The notes under the pieces were generated by a model. It worked only from the letters and a program-made list of their open reading frames with translations. It searched no databases and was not told the origin of the DNA. A stretch of 64,000 nt of DNA from Brachynemurus nebulosus (taxonomy: Eukaryota; Arthropoda; Insecta; Neuroptera; Myrmeleontidae). The position numbers and the translations under genes were made by a program. The DNA lies in the NCBI GenBank assembly GCA_035578155.1, contig JAPWDM010000022.1:4155076-4219075 (forward strand). Direction: 5' to 3'. Below, one piece after another: positions 11,426-23,850 of this stretch (position 1 is the first letter of the stretch; each line of letters starts with the position of its first letter).

Positions 11426-12434
11426 ATAAGCTTATTCTGCTTCTTACGCTTGGAAAAGGAAATACAGTTAGCCCATGTTCTGATCTTTCAATAGCATACT
11501 GTGGAACAACCATATTTACTCATAGATTTACAGTCAGTTAAACTTTTAAGAGGTTCACGACGAATTGTTTGAATCTTTATAATTAATAATTATTAATCTT
11601 ATTAGTATTGAGTGCAATCGAAAATCTCCTTTTAAAATAGAATATAATTGATTGTATTCCTCTTCCATACAACTATTTCTTGATGCAAATGGACTTGGTG
11701 GCCTTAACAATAAAGTACTAGTTTCACGGGACGTTATTCAATTGAACGAGGCGAATCAAATCAAGTTAAAAAGTGAAATTCCCATTAGAATATAAAAATT
11801 TCTGCAAAATCAATAAGCGCGGTAGCGCGTCGGAAGTTCTCACCAGCCGTACGTGCACCAAGCTATATTTACACGAACCATTTCAAGGCATTTTTAACCC
11901 CTTAAAACTCTAGTTCTATTTGTTGTATTGAATTAAAATTTTGCGTATATGTATAATAAAACACTTGAAATCACTCTCAATTTCAAATTTCATCGATCTA
12001 ACTTTCATAGTTCTTGAGTTATAGGCCTCCAAAAATCGATAATTTTGGCACTCACTCACTCATTCACTCACCGACGGATCATTAAAATCTCTGGCCTATT
12101 TCCAGTGGGTGTAGGAAATTGAAATTCGGTCAGAATATATATCTTTGTCTAAAAGTGAAGGGAAAAATTTAGAATCATAATATTTTTCGTTGTTTTCGTT
12201 ATTTGTACCCTTTCTTTTGAAAAATACACGGCAATTTTATAAAATGTAAATGTTACTCAAAGCCTTCCTAAATATTCAAATGTACTAGTTGTCGGTAACT
12301 TTGAAAAAGAGATAATTATTTATAGCAACAAATTACCTACTATTATTGTCTAATAATCGTATGATTAATAAATTCATAAACATTTAAATTGAACAAGTTT
12401 GTATTAAACTACATTTCCTACAAAAAGTCGTGAG
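11426..12434. repeat. probable old dispersed repeat with CACT-rich tail
   Basis: The segment about 11810-12125 holds GCGCGGTAGCGCGTCGG, then phrases such as TTTCATCGATCTAAC, and a run of CACTCACT ending ACCGACGGATC. This is the style of dispersed repeat tails common in insect genomes. No boundaries or target duplications were found. The rest of the stretch is AT-rich without features. Confidence 0.35.
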
Positions 12435-12714
12435 ATCCCACCAAAAACATAAATGTGAAAAATGGGCAAGTTCTATTGTATTGTATTGGCCTGAAAAAGA
12501 ATTGAAATCAAAATAAACCGTGAAGTTCAAAACACATTTTTCGTCCAGAATCGGAATAAAATAAATTCTTTTAAGAAATACACATCAAGTTTTTTTAAAG
12601 TAAATAATAGAAATTTTTCATTAGAACTTGGGAAGTTTTTATTCATTTCTCATGTACATTAAACTTGGTGTTAAAAACTGCCCAAGTTCTAATGAAAAAT
12701 GTTTTTGGTGGGAT
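12435..12714. mobile_element. short MITE with CCCACCAAAAAC ends
   Basis: The inverted ends CCCACCAAAAACAT (12437) and the inverse ending at 12712 are flanked by AT on both sides. The word GGGCAAGTTCTA occurs inward of the left end, and its inverse context CTGCCCAAGTTCTAATG occurs near the right end. Length is 276 bp and there is no coding content. Confidence 0.65.
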
Positions 12715-14770
12715 TGATTTTTACAAAACTAAAGTATACTTGTATATCAACTAAATTACATATTTTACATTTAAGTCGCAATTTTCACATTTTAAATACT
12801 ATGGTCCACAATTTTTGTTTACAAGTATATTAACTTTCATGTATTCGTATCTGTACTTGGATTTTATTTAGTTAGTTTGCTTGCTTAAATTCCAGTTGAA
12901 TAGATTTTAAAAGCAAATTCCAGTTAGCTACACATATGTATATATATTTCTTCACTCCTCATTTTACCACTCCGTTCTCCCAATCATTTATCAATCCTTA
13001 TCGTCATCATTTCTCCATGATTCTTCTCGTTCATTTCGATTTTCCCAATATTCGCTCGGTATATATTTGTAAAACTCTCATATGTTTTATATATATCTAA
13101 GAATTACTTCCTTTTAAAACTATAATATTGTTTTAGGGAGAACTTTATGCTTGTGCTCGTCGTGGTGGTTCACTGTAGGGAACAATAGGAACACATATAA
13201 TGTCAATGAATTATAATTTAAACACGATTTCAGATTATAAGTTGTTAGGAACTCAGTGTAGATACATGATTGTGATTTGGAAGTTGGAACTAGTGAAACT
13301 AAAAATTTCTATGTTGATATTGGAAATGAATACATATAGCTTTCAAACAAAAATCACATAACAGTATTTTGCTACAAAGTAAATGTGATATCGATAATCG
13401 TTGTGGACTCATGATGAGTTGATTCTGACGAGATTTAAAGTAATACTTGAATAAGAAGCAATAATTTATTAATATGAGAATGAAAATTCGTCAATAAGAT
13501 TACTGTTACAAGCATTTATTTAAAATTGTTTCAGCAGTATTATTTATATTTTCGAGTAAACGATTATTATAATAGAAAGAAATGATTCTACTGATAAAGT
13601 TACGGAAATATATAGTAATCTTGTAAACGGCAAGTTCGCTTAAACTAGATGAATTTTTGGTGTGCACTAAGAGAGTAATCAAATGCCACCTATAAATAAA
13701 CAAATTCCTATGAACTTCAGAAATTTAAAAAATAAAACTAAAATTTTTTTTCTTAAAAAACATTTTGTAATATAATGGCTTACGCAACACATGTCGCTTG
13801 TTAAAGAATATTATAGCTTAATAAGCTGTTTTTTAAATTAAAATTGTAAATACATATAACTTGAATAGTTAGAATATTTTTTATGATTTTGGGTGCTTCA
13901 AATTACAAACGTTTTTGTGTATAATGAATATATTCGAAAAAATTCTGTAATTTAAAGCCAACGAACGGTATGAAATTCGACTCGTTATTTGAGTTTTAAT
14001 CTTAATTTCATATTTTTTTACAATAAAAGAAGCACAAAAAAGAAGAGGAAAAATGCTGACGCTTAAACACAAAACAATAAAAACTGTTAGATTTGTTCTT
14101 TTTTCTTAATTTAATAGTACTAAATGAATGTCTCCACTGATTTGTGTATATCTATTTTTATAAGAGACACACAGTGCCGCATTTGAACATTTATGTAGTA
14201 CTCTCTAAATTTTTATCTGCTTCAGTAAGTCAAATGAAAAATATTTTTTTTATTTGTAAATTCCATCTCTTTTTTGTAAAATAACATCCACTTTCCTTAC
14301 CATTCCACTACGTTTTTTGTTCATAGATAGAAAGAAAATGTCGACAAACATCAACTAGACGGCGACCACCTACTAACTGTCATGCAAAATCTACATTTTT
14401 TTTTTAAAAAAAAGTTCACATTCGTCTAAAACAAAAAAGAAAAAATGTCCTTCAACAATAAAAACCTACAGTAGAGCCAAGCGAGAAAAGAGAGTTAATA
14501 AATGGAAAAGGACAAATAAATGTACGTATGTACGCAGTGAATATGTAGTATATTTTTGCAATATGTATTCTGACACTTGTTTGAAAAAGTTTTTGAAACA
14601 AGTCAAGTAAACATTGCCTTTAGTTCGAAAATGTTACAGAATACAGTCGATAAGAGCCGATTTAATGATTAGCTACCACGTATAGCTTTCATTGGAGAAA
14701 TAATATCTTTACAAACGATAAAAAAATTTCACTGGGTAGGCTTCTTGACAAGTATTCCACTGGGATCCCA
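12715..14770. other. AT-rich DNA, no gene seen
   Basis: Two kilobases without supported features. Several ATG-started short frames on the minus strand (13506-13703, 13881-14072) have no family signature and match AT-rich random expectation. Confidence 0.4.
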
Positions 14771-14800
14771 GGTATTTCAATTGAAAAATTGAAATATACC
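14771..14800. repeat. short perfect-arm hairpin
   Basis: GGTATTTCAATT, then GAAA, then AATTGAAATATACC forms a near-perfect stem with a GAAA loop. No poly-T tract follows and no gene is adjacent, so no function is assigned. Confidence 0.5.
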
Positions 14801-14855
14801 TTACAGTAAAAATTGAAATTAAATTTGCTTTGTGTTTTTAACAAAGCTTTTTACA

Positions 14856-15065
14856 CAACCGCCGTTTTACACAACCGGTCGTGCAAGACGACGCATTTCC
14901 CATTTTGTGAATTTTTTAATAACTCATTTTGCATGTAAGGAAAATCTTTTACCATAGCGTTAACTAATCATTAAGGTACTAGCATAAACAAAATTTACTT
15001 CTATAACATCTTCCGTTATTTTGTATAGGCCCTAAATGTTAAGTGCGCCATCTTACACGACCCTA
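14856..15065 (-). repeat. TAGGGTCGTG-family element, copy 1 (reversed)
   Basis: Read on the minus strand from 15065, it begins TAGGGTCGTGTAAGATGGCG and continues CACTTAACATTTAGG..., ..., CACAAAATGGGAAATGCG, then a region of ACCGGTTGTGTAAAACGG words. It aligns over about 210 bases with 62047-62262 on the plus strand. The terminal word GTCGTG(T/C)AAGA is repeated inside, near 14878-14892. It is probably a degenerate TA-flanked MITE. The outer end is not sharply defined. Confidence 0.55.
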
Positions 15066-15087
15066 CCCTGTTGTATTTAAAAGTTCA

Positions 15088-15524
15088 AGTTGAAAAAATA
15101 TTCCCAGACACTTTTCTTAAAGAAACCGAAAAACAAATGACATTAATGATATATTATAACTTAACTGTAAACATATACATAAAATAACTGAATGACTGGA
15201 TTCATTGCAAAATATTTAATACTATTAAAAATATAATTTTGAAAAACAAAAATCAGCGAATGTCAATATGTATTGCTTAGAATTTTCAAATCAGTTAAAA
15301 TCAAACGAAAATAGTTTATTCTAATTGAAAATAACATATTTCACTTTTCTTTACAGTATTGCACCATTTCTGTAACTTTGTGAAGATGAAATATTATTAT
15401 GTCAAATATTTAAAAAACTAAATAAAAACCACTGGTTAAGGACACTGGTGTAGTGTTGAAACGTGTACGACAAGGACAAAAAAGAAGGAAACCTACAAAA
15501 GTGTCTGGGAATATTTTTTCAACT
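15088..15524. mobile_element. 437-bp MITE with AGTTGAAAAAATATTCCCAG ends
   Basis: The inverted terminal repeat is about 28 bases: AGTTGAAAAAATATTCCCAG plus ACACTTTT on the left and its exact inverse on the right. The interior is AT-rich with no coding frame. No certain target duplication was seen. Confidence 0.7.
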
Positions 15525-15753
15525 ATATTTTTTGGTTTCAATGCTTTTTGTCCTGTTATCAACAAACTTTTCGTTATTTTAAATTATAGAAAGTAGGCAC
15601 GACTTATGGTGCAAATATGATACTTTAGGCACTAAATGAATATTGTTTTAAATAAAATGTAGACTTGAATATGTGTGCGTGTAATTGAGGTTAAAGAACA
15701 GTAATAAATAGTATTCCGAACTAAAGGTCTTATTATCCAAAATTCGAATCAAT
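15525..15753. other. AT-rich spacer
   Basis: No supported feature. Confidence 0.3.
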
Positions 15754-15853
15754 AATTGGAGGGGCCAGTGTAAAAGTGAACCAAGTCCATAATTTTTTTT
15801 TTTTTTAAGACAAATATTAAACTTCGGTCACTTTTATACTGACCCCTCCAATT
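15754..15853. repeat. 100-bp foldback hairpin
   Basis: AATTGGAGGGGCCAGTGTAA and its downstream bases are inverted at the right (CACTTTTATACTGACCCCTC then CAATT), around a poly-T containing loop. It could be a very short MITE. No duplication was identified. Confidence 0.6.
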
Positions 15854-17456
15854 GATACTCACTATTCGTTGATCTTTCTTTTACACATCTATAACCAATT
15901 CCTACGAATAGACATTTAACAAAAATACCCTTTAATCCAATAATAACTATTAAAAAAAACTGTTTACTTTTACAATAATTACATAACTTTCCATACACTG
16001 ATATGATTACGGATATTTATTAACCGTAACAGAACCATTAGGTTCCCGTTACAACAAACTGGGAAACTCGGAAGTAACACCACCGTCATTACATTTTAAA
16101 AGAGTTTTTTTTTTTTTTATAAATTAGTTCAAACCGATGGTTATGACACATTGTTTACTGGTTGAGAATAAAGAACAAAACGTTAGAAACAACGCAGCTA
16201 TACGTTGGTAGGTAATCGAAATTTTAATTATTTAAATTTTCATTTAACTTTCCACTTTTCGTTACTGTGAGTGACCTTGTTTTTCTCTACGGTATACTCG
16301 TACTTTTTTTCTGTTTTGGTCCCCATTTCGATCGTAAGAAAAAGATGCATACTTAATACAGTGCCATTTATGAAGTTCGGTCCAAATATAAAATTTCTTA
16401 TTATTGATCTTTTGAGAACGTTTTAACTAAGTCAGTTCATGCAAAGGTGGCACATAAATGTAGCCTATCCCCTGCTCACTTCTTGAATAGAAACCAAAAA
16501 ATCTAAAACTGAAAAATACGAAAAAACTTGGTAAATCGGAAAATATTGAATATTTTGTCACGATTTTTACATAACGTTAAAACTCGGCCTGGACGAGTTC
16601 AAAATTTTTAATTTTCAATTAGCTTGCAATTTTACCCTATTTAATTTTTTAATTCTACTAGGTGTTAGTATCAGGTCGAGCCATTCAATCCCTTGAATTC
16701 TTGTAGAATTTAATTGTCAAATGATTTGGCTTTATGAAATTATTACTTAAAAAAATATTAAACTGGCGAAAAGCAGATGCAAAATCTTTGTCGTAGACAA
16801 TTTTGTAAGTTTTGATTTTGAACTAAAACATTTTTCTCGTAAAATTGAAAGAAGTGGTCAAAAAGTATAAATATTTCATCTTTTCTTCCTCGTCAAAGAG
16901 GAATATGCGGTGTTCGTTAGAGGGGGGAAATTTCATTATTTACTAATTTTAGAAGAAGAAAGAAAAAATGGAATTTTTTTTCAAATTTCATCGTAGATAC
17001 CGATGGGGCTCCTAGTTTATACAAACGAAAAAAATTATATTTTTGAAATGTTTTAGTTATTGTTAAAAAAGCTAGAAGTTTACAATTAATATTGTATTTA
17101 ATTTATGTTACACTTTACTGGAATCTCTTTAAAGACCAGTAGTACTGATTTTTATAGACAACCGTTTAATTTGATTGATTTTTAGCCACCGAAACCAAAT
17201 TGCCGAACTAGGAAAAATTCCTGCTTAAATATACCAATCTATGTTTTCAAATATCTACTCTTCTTGATTGAAATTTTAACATAGTTGGTTGCATTTTTCG
17301 TATTTCGAAAAAATAAAATTACCTAATGCCTCCAAATATTTGAAACATATATACTCTAGGAAATTTTTATTTAAGTAAAAATGGATTAACACTCACCAAA
17401 GTCATACCTATACATAAGGCATCCGATAATTTTATCAACTATAACATTGTTAAATT
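15854..17456. other. AT-rich DNA, no gene seen
   Basis: No gene or bounded repeat could be supported across 1.6 kb. Composition is AT-rich with poly-T runs (for example near 16106). Confidence 0.4.
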
Positions 17457-17508
17457 TAAAACATGGGATCGTTGCTTTGTCACTTTTCACGGCAAAAACA
17501 TAGAAAAA

Positions 17509-17546
17509 CACGAGTCGACTTTCGGCTTTTACACCATCCTCAGGTG
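17509..17546 (-). ncRNA. hammerhead-like motif, element A left arm
   Basis: This is the inverse copy of the motif at 17778-17815, with the same core (CTGAGGA, GAAA, GTCGAC, TC) on the minus strand. The two copies point away from the spacer of the foldback. Confidence 0.4.
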
Positions 17547-17777
17547 AAAAACATAACTAAAAATTGTTCTTTTAGGCGAAAACTATTTATAGTATAAACT
17601 GGAGTAAATAATGTATTGGTGGGGGATGTTAGAGATAGAGGCAGATATAATCACAGTAAACAAATGTAAGGGAACACCCAAGTTGACCAATTTTTTGATA
17701 AGACTAAAATTTTTGTATTATTTGCAAAGTACTATAAATAGTTTTCGCCTAAAAGAACAATTTTTAGTTATGTTTTT

Positions 17778-17815
17778 CACCTGAGGATGGTGTAAAAGCC
17801 GAAAGTCGACTCGTG
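17778..17815 (+). ncRNA. hammerhead-like motif, element A right arm
   Basis: In order: CAC (helix I strand), CTGAGGA (fits the conserved CUGANGA), TGG...CC (short helix II with an extra U before it), GAAA (conserved), GTCGAC (self-complementary helix III), TC (UH cleavage site) and GTG (pairs with CAC). This is the type I order. Helix III being a bare palindrome suggests action as a dimer. The extra U and short helices weaken the case. Activity is untested. Confidence 0.45.
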
Positions 17816-17872
17816 TTTTTCTATGTTTTTGCTGTGAAAAGTGACAAAGCAACGATCCCATGTTTTAATATG

Positions 17873-18143
17873 GATTTTCACAAAGTAAACCTGTCTAGTA
17901 TTAATTATTGTTAAATTTATACAACATACAACAAATCTCCCTTATTCATTTTTGTCAAAGAGTGTTAATTATATTTAATGCATACTTTTAAATCTCAAGT
18001 GTTAGCGCTACAGAAAATTAAATATAAGATCAATATAGCGAGTATGAAAGCGTAGCGTACTATATTTAAAGGGATACATTAGTTCTATTTTTAATTAAAT
18101 CACTCTGTACCTCCTGTGTTTGATAATCATATTCATATATACA
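17873..18143. other. AT-rich spacer
   Basis: No supported feature. Confidence 0.3.
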
Positions 18144-19112
18144 TACAGGATCTTTTATAAAATTCGCACCGTATGGAAAACTTTTTTACTAGTAATTTTT
18201 TTGAAAAATTTTGGCAGAGTGAAATTGAATGAAATGAGTCAGTTAAAATGGAAAAGTAGCTAAACATATCCTACACATCGCGTGCTATTTGACACGAAAC
18301 GGGAAATTTCAAAATTGCGGATTACGAAAAATCTAATAATTTGCAAATAATTGATCAGATCTTCATGAAATTTGGGCACCATATCAAAACTGGGTCTGGT
18401 AAACATATTCCGGTAGTTAAATACCCTAGCTTGCAAAAATACAGTCCATAATCTACTTTACAAAATACGAATTAACGTGGCCTAAAATTCAAAATAATTT
18501 TACGAATAACATTCTTTGAAATCTGCTTATTCATAAAATCATGATTATCATGAAAATATTACTACAGATATTGGTATTTCAATCAAAAAAATTTAATCTC
18601 CCTAAGAAAACATTTCATTATAAAAATATACCCAAGACTTGTAACCCTTTTACTTTTAAAAAGTTACAGCGTTTTATGTAGTACCAAGCAATATCTAAGT
18701 ATATATCGTGATTAAAACAAGTTATAAGTCTTAGCGGATCACCGGTACTAAGGTAAATAGTCAGTGGTCAGTAGCATAACAATTTGCTATCAACTATTGA
18801 TGTTTTGTTTATTTATCATAGTTTTGCGAAAAGAGCAACCCTTATAACTTGCTTTATAAGCTCAAGACTTGGCTTTACATGAAAGCCTAGAACTTTTTAA
18901 GAGAAAACCGGCTGGAAGTCTTGACTATATTTTTAACATGAAACTTTTTTTGGTGTGATCTCAATTTTCTTCCGGTTTTCAACCAAACAACCAGCAGCGA
19001 GGGTAAGATATGTTTAGTCACTCTTCCATTCCAATCCAACTTAAATATTTTCTAAAAAAATCCATAGTAAAAAATTTTCCATATGGTACGCAACTTTATG
19101 AGAAACATTGTA
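18144..19112. mobile_element. TA-flanked element with ~120-bp inverted ends
   Basis: The element 18146-19110 has diverged inverted terminal regions of about 120 bases: CAGGATCTTTTATAAAATTC..., CGTATGGAAAA, ACTAAACATATC on each side. TA flanks both ends. The ends are about 70% alike, so the copy is old. The interior has no coding frame. A Tc1/mariner-like origin is possible from the TA flanks. Confidence 0.6.
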
Positions 19113-19670
19113 TATATTATATATGTACAATTATTTGCCTACACACTCTTTCATAATAAATGTTGCAGGAATTTTAGAATAGGGATATATGTGCGTATAT
19201 TTACGCAATAATGGTATACCTACGAATTATGCCTATGAACGTTTATACTACGTCATTAAGCACTCTTTGAATTCCCATCAGAGACACCTTTGCTATTCAT
19301 ACGTGTAGTTTAATCGTGAAAAGCATACCTACATATATGCCTACGTCCATGTATTATATTTGAGTTCAATAGCACTATAACTACATGGATGTTCTTTGTT
19401 TTAATTAATAATACTGAAAGAATTTTGTTTCTATAAAATTTCTATAAGTTTACAAAATAGACTGTGAAGCCAGTTCAGATATAAAGAAAATATATTCTTA
19501 AGGAACTACTATTCTCCAGTTTCCGATGTCTTCACAAAAATTAATATATTAGTTTGGATTATCTTTCTTAATCAGTTAAAAATATGTCAGCACTGTGCAA
19601 TGAATTAACAAAACATATGAGAAAGTAGTGCCTTAAATTATAAGAGGTATAATTTACAATGTAATAATAG
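19113..19670. other. AT-rich DNA, no gene seen
   Basis: No supported feature in this stretch. Confidence 0.35.
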
Positions 19671-20018
19671 ACCACGGGGAAAAAGGGGTTAAGTCACTTT
19701 AACTAATTTTTTCGAGAGATCAATAAAACTTAAAGAAACGTTATAAACATTGTCTTGTTTATTTGAGAAACAGCTGTAAGCCAAGTTAGCAACATATACA
19801 AAAGTTGTGGACTTGACTCCTTATTCCCTCTACGTGCTCGACTTGACCTCTTGTTCCCTCTTTGCCTCCAGTTTCGAACCGGTCTTTTTAGGTGACTTGA
19901 CCCATTTTTCCCATAATTTTTTTATAAGACGTGATAATACTCTTGAAGAACTACAACAATCAACCAATAATTCATTTTTCAAAATAATGTGACTTAGCCC
20001 CTTCCCCCCCCCCCCGGC
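19671..20018. mobile_element. word-repeat MITE (GACTTAACCCC words)
   Basis: The left end GGGGAAAAAGGGGTTAAGTC (from about 19676) is inverted at the right (GTGACTTAGCCCCTTCCCC, ending in a run of about 12 C). Inside, the word recurs with variation: ACTTGACTCCTTATTCCC, CTTGACCTCTTGTTCCC, GACTTGACCCATTTTTCCC. The same design (G-rich end plus internal repeats of the end word) is seen in the elements at 29703, 35245 and 62427. Confidence 0.6.
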
Positions 20019-22098
20019 TCTTCAAATGCTATTTTGATTCACACTGTGTATGTCTAAAAAATTACAATTTATTGAAATGATTAAAATATGGAAATAATAG
20101 GAAAAAATATTAGGGTGATGCAAATGAAATGTCAGATGTAGTTTACTATTTTAGGTAATTATTAGTGCTTTTGATATTAATAACTATTGTACAAGTTTAT
20201 TAAACACCAGCCACAAACAATTACAGAGATATTCATATTATTATGTTAATACACTTATACATCCATAGGTGATTATATGTAATAACCAGTGATATACATG
20301 GATGGGCAACTATGTACCTATTTTTGAAGCAAGTATGTTGTAGACAACTGTGATCTATGACAACAGAAACCCCAATATAAACAATTGATAATAGTGTGAC
20401 AACAACACATTTAAGGTGATGCTATCTTTTTTTACTGCTGACTCAAAATTAGCATTTCTTTAACAAATGTATTTTGTCATTCATTAGATAAAGACAAAAT
20501 ATAGTTTAGAAATACAAATGACTGCTGTCATCTTTTTTTTAATGACTATTTAACTTTTTAAACGATTTTTTAAGTTGTCTCTCTATGTATCTCTATGGTA
20601 GTAACTTATATTAGCTTAATCTACACCACATAAATAACTGAAAGCTGGACACTCACAGTTCAATATCTGTGCGGTGATCGAGTCATTTCTGGGTCAGCAA
20701 CTAAAATTTGATGGTCAACAATCCTATAAACTTAAATTTTAGTTTTTATATGGAAGATGTACATTCTGTAATGTATAAAATTATGTATATACTGGTGTGG
20801 TAAATTTCTCATGCACTCCGGCTGTTAAATTATTCAGCCCAGACCATTTCGGACACACCTTATAAATTTTATATTAATCAGTGTCCATAAGACATAAACA
20901 TGTAAGCACTGAATATGTAAAAAAATTTAATTAATAATGCAATAACATTATAATTGTTAAAAAATATACTTTTAACTAAATTTGTTAGCGTTGCCAGCCA
21001 TGTATGTGGGTTGTTTTGTAAGAATATTGAGATTTATATATATTTCCATCTACAACCTACGCCAGCCCTTCATGCTTTACATAAGTAAATCTTATAATTT
21101 TATTTATGCTTTTTGCTTTATATTGTATATTTGGTGAATTCACTCACGGTTTTAATCATCCTACAGGATTTTAGTTTTAAACAAAATTTGATATTCCCAT
21201 CCCAAAATTTTCATTAAAGAAAATATCTATCAAGATATCAAAGAACATATTTACTTACTGATTTAATTATTACAAAAAATGGAGTGGCGTGGGCAAAAGT
21301 GAAAATATTCCAAAGTAATATTTCTTGATAAATTAAGATCGTTGGTTACCCGAATAATGCAACACAAAGTAATTACAAAATACAGTCATGTAAATGTTAA
21401 GGATTTTCTAGGGGCGTTCGCTCTAAAATTTATTAAATTATGAATTTAAAATTTTTAAAAATGTAGAGTGTATCTGCATAATATATGCATGTTTAGATAT
21501 CATTTTATTAACACTCAAACAAAACCCGCTCAGTGGGCCCAGTTTATAAATTAGGAGGTCACAGAAATTTTTAGAAATAGCGACAAGGTGAAAATTTAAA
21601 TCACGTAAGTATCAAAATCAGTTTCAATTCAGAAAAATCCTAACATGTTTCAACCAATCAATTGGTCATCCCCAAACGAGTCAAAATAAATAATATAAAA
21701 AAATAAATACATAAAATGGTTCAGTCGTTTATTGCAGCATCTTCCATTTCCTGGATAAAAATAGAATTATAAATTTTAAAAAATTTACTTTGAAAGCTGG
21801 TAGTTGTTGTATGGTCTTGAACCAGGTTTGGTGAAAAATTGTTCAACTTTTCTAGTATATTCCAGAATTTCCAGGATAGGATTCAAGTTGTAAATTTAAA
21901 AGCTTTAACAAACTACTTTGAAAGCTAGTAACTGAGAAATGGTTCTTAACAAAGTTCAGTAAGACGCAGTCGAGTGCAATCGAATTTACGCGAATAGTGT
22001 TCCGTACAATAAATTCTTTTTCAAAAAATAAAATTAAAAATTTTAAAAATCCACGAATTTAAATAAATTTTTTTTAAAAAGCCATTACAAGAAATCTC
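20019..22098. other. AT-rich DNA, no gene seen
   Basis: Two kilobases without a supported gene, RNA or bounded repeat. A short direct similarity near 21770-21960 (TACTTTGAAAGCTGGTAG and TACTTTGAAAGCTAGTAA contexts, ~110 bases apart) suggests an old local duplication. Confidence 0.4.
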
Positions 22099-23850
22099 TA
22101 ATAGCCCGTCTACACTACACCAACTTTTGTTTGTGCAAACTTTTACACAAACAAAAGTTGGTGCAAATGGTACGTGTGGACGTGAAGTTTGCGCAAACAT
22201 TTTGTAAAATCACACAAACTTTTGTTTGAATAAACTGTTTGCACAAACATAAGTTTGGGCAAACGATACGTATGAACGTGATATTTGAAGGCTGTACCAG
22301 TGTTTGTGGATTTTTGTATCTCGCATCAAAAAGTTGGTATGAACGTGTGAGTTTGACAATTACCGTAAAAATGACCAAGTAGGCACGAATTCAGGCTTTA
22401 CACCGTATTTTTTTATATTTATTTTATAAGTACGTATTCTTTAATATTATATTAATTAATATATTAAAGAACATTAATTTAATATACTAAAAATTTACGC
22501 GAGAATGGTCACTTTATTACATTAATCAAAAATTTTGGGAAATGTCCCCGGTTTTTAAGAAAATTACAAAAATAATGTAATTTCTTCTCTATGGTAACAT
22601 ACTCTATACGTCAACTGTCAGGATAATAGGTGCTAGATCCAACGTCAACCACTGGCAACGTAACGATTACGCCTAGCGCTCCTGGTTTTTTAAATTAGAA
22701 GCTGTATCAAGTAAAAATTTTTGTATACGTTTAATTGGCCATAGAAAAATGTTCTATACAAATTAGGCACGGATTACTAGATTTTATATCGCCCATTAAT
22801 CGTATACGTATATTTTTACTTGATGCTAATTTTAATTTTACCACCAGAGGCGCGAGTGAGAATCTTTGCGTCGCCAATAGTCAAATTAATTTTGCCTATG
22901 ATTGAAATGAAAATGATTTTGTGTAGAAATTGAAATGAAAATGATTTTGTGTAGAAATTGACAATAAATATTTTTAAAATTTTTCAGATATTATGTTACA
23001 AATTAACTAAAATTTCGATTAAACAAGAATTCTTTCATTAGAGCACCAAAATAAATAGTTTTTAGAGAAAGTTTTAAAAACAAAAAGTAACACTGCGTTG
23101 AAGACGTCAATTTAAATTGATTTTTTAATATTTTTTATTCAACTACCTTAGTTATTGTTGTTACCAACAAATATTATCATTCTACTATATTTTAAGACAG
23201 ATATCTATTCCGATTTATGTTTAGTGTTTTTTATTTTATGTTTAGCTCATGAGAACATTTTTCCTTGTGTTCCTATTCACCCGCCTTTCGCGATTCATTC
23301 CAGCCTAGGGTAATGGTCTCCGAAAGACATTGAAACTGAATACCTACAATAAATATTTATTATCAATAAATTAAAAATATTTATTACGACCGACCCTTTG
23401 TAGGTTATAAAAGGCGACTTGCTTCAAAAAAATAATGTGTACCTACTTGTATCTAGTGTATTGTATACTTTAACCATCGATATTTGGGATGACTTTTTCA
23501 GAGTGATTATAAACTTTTAAAAAGTTACCAAATATCACCCTATGCTCACTCCAATTGTGCTTAAATATATTACCTGTTTTATGAGTGGCGGTTTCTTTTA
23601 ACACTAACCTAGATAAGTAGACAACCTACAGCGCACAATACTAATAATTATTGCTGTACTTGAGAAGTCATCCCATTTATATATGGTCAAACTTTACCAA
23701 TATTCTCTACAAAAGTTTGCTCAAACAAAAGTTTGTGCAAAAATTCACTCAAACAAAAGTTTGTGTAATGTGGACGTGTTATTTGTACAAACTTTTGTTT
23801 GTGTAAAAGTTTGTACAAACAAAAGTTTGTGTAATGTGGACGGGCTATAA
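22099..23850. mobile_element. MITE-like element built of AACAAAAGTTTG words
   Basis: Inverted ends TAGCCCGTCTACACTACAC (22102) and GTGTAATGTGGACGGGCTA (ending 23847). Flanks can be read as TAA/TAA outside TAGCCCG or TA/TA outside GCCCGTC. The subterminal regions (22120-22270 and 23700-23840) are packed with palindromic copies of CAAACTTTTGTTTG. Internally there is a 28-base tandem duplication near 22900-22960 and a degenerate inverted pair near 22710-22830. No transposase sequence was found. Confidence 0.75.

Larger units (their letters stand above)
17457..17872. mobile_element. foldback element A with hammerhead-like motifs
   Basis: Two ~143-base arms (about 17457-17600 and 17730-17872) are near-perfect inverse copies around a spacer of about 125 bases. 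They share TAAAACATGGGATCG at the outer ends. Each arm carries the motif described at 17509-17546 and 17778-17815. No protein is encoded. Penelope-like elements are known to carry hammerhead motifs and to occur as inverted pairs, so derivation from one is a reasonable inference, not a proof. Confidence 0.7.
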
